A stretch of DNA of 23,481 nucleotides, taken from Solirubrobacterales bacterium (lineage in GTDB: Bacteria; Actinomycetota; Thermoleophilia; Solirubrobacterales; 70-9). The stretch covers positions 1 to 23,481 of the forward strand of contig JASLIG010000087.1 in the NCBI GenBank assembly GCA_030152805.1, in the 5' to 3' direction. The translations under genes and the position numbers were made by a program. Positions 21,802 to 23,481 of the stretch are shown piece after piece. The notes under the pieces were generated by a model. That model was not told the origin of the DNA. It saw only the letters and a list, made by a program, of their open reading frames with translations, and made no database searches. Each line of letters opens with the position of its first letter. Within the stretch, counting starts at the first letter, position 1.

Positions 21802-22628
21802 CGGGCGACCCCGAAATCGAGCAGGCGATCGGGAACGAAGCGAATGGCGAAGGCCTGGCCCTTGGCGTCGAGGCCAACCAGATAGCGCGCACGCGCCTTC
21901 CTGGCAGTGAGGGCATGCTCGATCGCGGCCACCACCTTCGCTGAGGGAATCCTCCGCTCCAGCGCCTTGTCGAGAAGCTTGCGGAAAGTCGCGATCAACC
22001 CCCCGTACAGGTGCTCCGCGTCGGCTGGACCGCGCTCTATTGCGCTTTCGAGCGCCTTCTCGCCGCGGTCCCAGATTGGCGTCTCGACGGCCCCGGGCTC
22101 GACTATGGAGACACCGATCCGCCAAGGACGCAGCTCTTGGCGAAAGCCGTCCGCCAATGCGTTCATCCCCGCTTTGGAGGCGGTGTAAGCGGCGAGCATG
22201 GGCATCGCCCGACGGCTGCTGACTGAGCTGACGAAGACGACCCGCCCTCTCGCGGTACGCAGCCGGGGAAGCATCGTCTGCGTAACCGCAAGCTGTCCGG
22301 TCATGTTGACGGCGACCAGCCGCTGGAAGTCCTCGATTGGAATCGCCTCGAGCGGGCACGGAATCGTGATGCCGGCGTTGTTGACCAGGCCGTGCAGTCC
22401 ATCGTCTCCAACCACAGCGGCAACGCGCTCGCCCGCTTCGGCGATCTGCTCGGGGCTGGTGATGTCGAGGGCTACGGGAAGTAGGCGCCCCGAGGATTCC
22501 CGCGTGAGCGCTTCCGCATCGCGCTCGGACCTGACCCCGGCGAAGACACGCCAACCGGAGGCCTCCATTCGCAGCGCGGTGGCTTTCCCAATTCCCGACG
22601 AGGCGCCCGTGACTAGCACCGACCGCAT
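21786..22628 (-). CDS. Short-chain dehydrogenase/reductase (classical SDR), paralog 2
   Basis: 280 residues, the same length and layout as the SDR at 19926-20768. TGASSGIG is at 7-14, NNAG at 83-86, and S135, Y148, K152 (YTASK) complete the active site. The ends match as well (RARYLVGLDAKGQAFAIRFV), so the pair arose by duplication around the intervening epimerase gene. Probably acts on hydrophobic alcohols or ketones like other members; substrate unknown. It has its own promoter (TAGGAT, 9 bases before the ATG). Its 3' end overlaps the epimerase by 16 bases, tail to tail. Confidence 0.92.
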   Translation of the reverse strand: MRSVLVTGASSGIGKATALRMEASGWRVFAGVRSERDAEALTRESSGRLLPVALDITSPEQIAEAGERVAAVVGDDGLHGLVNNAGITIPCPLEAIPIEDFQRLVAVNMTGQLAVTQTMLPRLRTARGRVVFVSSVSSRRAMPMLAAYTASKAGMNALADGFRQELRPWRIGVSIVEPGAVETPIWDRGEKALESAIERGPADAEHLYGGLIATFRKLLDKALERRIPSAKVVAAIEHALTARKARARYLVGLDAKGQAFAIRFVPDRLLDFGVARYLDA

Positions 22629-22637
22629 TGACAGCCG

Positions 22638-22643
22638 ATCCTA
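22638..22643 (-). promoter_or_regulatory. -10 element for SDR paralog 2
   Basis: Minus-strand TAGGAT is 9 bases before the ATG at 22628, with no Shine-Dalgarno. This implies a leaderless or nearly leaderless transcript. Confidence 0.4.
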
Positions 22644-22682
22644 TCCGATTGGCAAACCAGGACGTTTACGGTTTTGAAAGCG

Positions 22683-23390
22683 CTATGTGCGCCCGGCACG
22701 GTGGCGCTCGAGCTCGGCGACCATCAGCTTGGTGTGCAGGGCGGCGATCAGGTCCTGGAGGGGCTGGGCTCCCGTTTCGAGCATCTCGACCACGCGCTCG
22801 GGTGAGACCTCGCCGGCGAGGCGGTCCATGACGACCTCGACCTCCTGGCGGACGAGGTCTTCGATCGCGCTCTTGTAGCGCAGGGTGTCGTAGACGGTGA
22901 AGCCGATCTGCTCGTCGTAGCCGCCGGCGCGGAAACGGCTGATCGCCTCGATGATCTTGACGTCGGAGGGCGAGTACCCGCGGCTGTTGGGGCTCAGCAC
23001 CTCCAGTTTCTCCAGCCGGTCGAGGACTTCCTTGGGGACGCCGTAGCGCTCGCGCACCTCGGCCGCGCTCGTGCGGGTGCGCTCGCCCGCGAGGGCGCGG
23101 TCGAGGATCCGGTCCTCGAGCTCAACCAGGGCGCGGGCCCGCTCCGGGTCCTCGTCGAGGACCGACTTGATCGCCCGCAGCGGCATGAAGCGCTCCTCCT
23201 GCAGCTGCTTGATCAGCTTGATCCGGTCGACGAACTCGGGCGGGTAGTAGGCCATGTTGCGGCTGGTCTTGACCGGCTCCGGCAGCAGGCCCTCCCGCAG
23301 GTAGTGCTTGATAGTCGGCGCCGGCACGCCGGAGGCCTCCGCCAGCTCGCCCATGCGCAGCAGCTCGCCGTTGGCGCCGTTTCCGCTCAT
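22683..23390 (-). CDS. MerR family transcriptional regulator
   Basis: 235 residues. The N-terminal winged helix is typical: LRMGELAEASGVPAPTIKHYLREGLLPEP (about residues 11-39), then YYPPEFVDRIKLIKQLQEERFMPLRAIKSVL. The C-terminal 150 residues form a longer helical effector domain with a second HTH-like stretch (AAEVRERYGVPKEVLDRLEKL, then GYSPSDVKIIEAI). No metal-binding cysteines are present, so a metal sensor is unlikely and an organic or lipid ligand is more plausible. Its ATG overlaps the stop of the upstream gene by 4 bases (ATGA), so it is cotranslated with a probable CoA-transferase. Confidence 0.9.
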   Translation of the reverse strand: MSGNGANGELLRMGELAEASGVPAPTIKHYLREGLLPEPVKTSRNMAYYPPEFVDRIKLIKQLQEERFMPLRAIKSVLDEDPERARALVELEDRILDRALAGERTRTSAAEVRERYGVPKEVLDRLEKLEVLSPNSRGYSPSDVKIIEAISRFRAGGYDEQIGFTVYDTLRYKSAIEDLVRQEVEVVMDRLAGEVSPERVVEMLETGAQPLQDLIAALHTKLMVAELERHRAGRT

Positions 23391-23481
23391 GCTCGGAAAA
23401 CGGTCGCAGCGTCGGAGCCGGGACCGGCCGCCGCGCCGGAGTCGATCATCGCCGCGATCTCCTCGTCGGCATAGCCGGCCT
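23387..23481 (-). CDS. C-terminal end of a probable CaiB/BaiF family CoA-transferase (partial)
   Basis: Only the last 30 residues lie in the window, and the gene continues beyond the right edge. The visible GYADEEIAAMIDSGA pattern resembles the C-terminal helix of family III CoA-transferases (LGYSDEEIAALRAAG). This is a short basis, so the family is a suggestion. The stop overlaps the MerR start by 4 bases, linking both in one operon. Confidence 0.45.
   Translation of the reverse strand, partial: AGYADEEIAAMIDSGAAAGPGSDAATVFRA

Overview
The window is dense, high-GC DNA (third codon positions mostly G or C). It most resembles an actinobacterium of the Thermoleophilia/Solirubrobacterales type. 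That placement is inferred from gene content and was not measured: an actinobacterial-type HemQ, an adrenodoxin-reductase-like FprA, a PimA-like mannosyltransferase, DUF3618 and DUF1469 small membrane proteins, cyclase-AAA-TPR regulators, and a regulator built from two HxlR domains. No tRNA, rRNA, CRISPR array, insertion sequence or phage gene is visible.

Layout. Positions 1-214 hold a perfect 69-bp inverted repeat directly upstream of metH (226-3756, cobalamin-dependent methionine synthase). A largely non-coding stretch follows (3757-4313), with a candidate small RNA/terminator hairpin and an AT-richer part, then a truncated NYN-nuclease remnant (4314-4433). Next on the minus strand come a tandem-HxlR regulator (4430-5425) and an operon hemQ > PAS/zinc-motif protein > fprA (8303 down to 5625). 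Reading rightwards are a membrane protein with an alkaline-phosphatase-like N-terminus (8473-10134) and a PimA-like glycosyltransferase fused to a lysylphosphatidylglycerol-synthase-type membrane domain (10181-12508). These two look like an envelope glycolipid module.

A DegV lipid-binding protein (minus) and an A-type Fe-S carrier (plus) diverge at about 13.4 kb. A minus-strand series then runs from 16823 down to 13865: nitrilase, TetR regulator, a 44-aa membrane protein, DUF1469, DUF3618, BolA and CGFS glutaredoxin. Related palindromes flank the glutaredoxin gene. The A-type carrier, BolA and CGFS glutaredoxin form a compact Fe-S trafficking set. A class III cyclase-AAA-TPR gene (16902-19915) is interrupted by a frameshift near 17.2 kb. 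The right end holds two paralogous short-chain dehydrogenases flanking an epimerase, then a MerR regulator that overlaps the end of a probable CoA-transferase gene.

Regulation. Many genes have a TANNNT-like -10 hexamer 7-9 nt before the start codon and no Shine-Dalgarno sequence, which suggests widespread leaderless transcription. The nitrilase/TetR unit differs: it has a ribosome-binding site and a clear TetR-type operator (16845-16860). The least explained items are the long inverted repeats at 1-214 and 8333-8442, the membrane protein/glycosyltransferase-flippase pair, and the PAS/zinc protein inside the hemQ operon.
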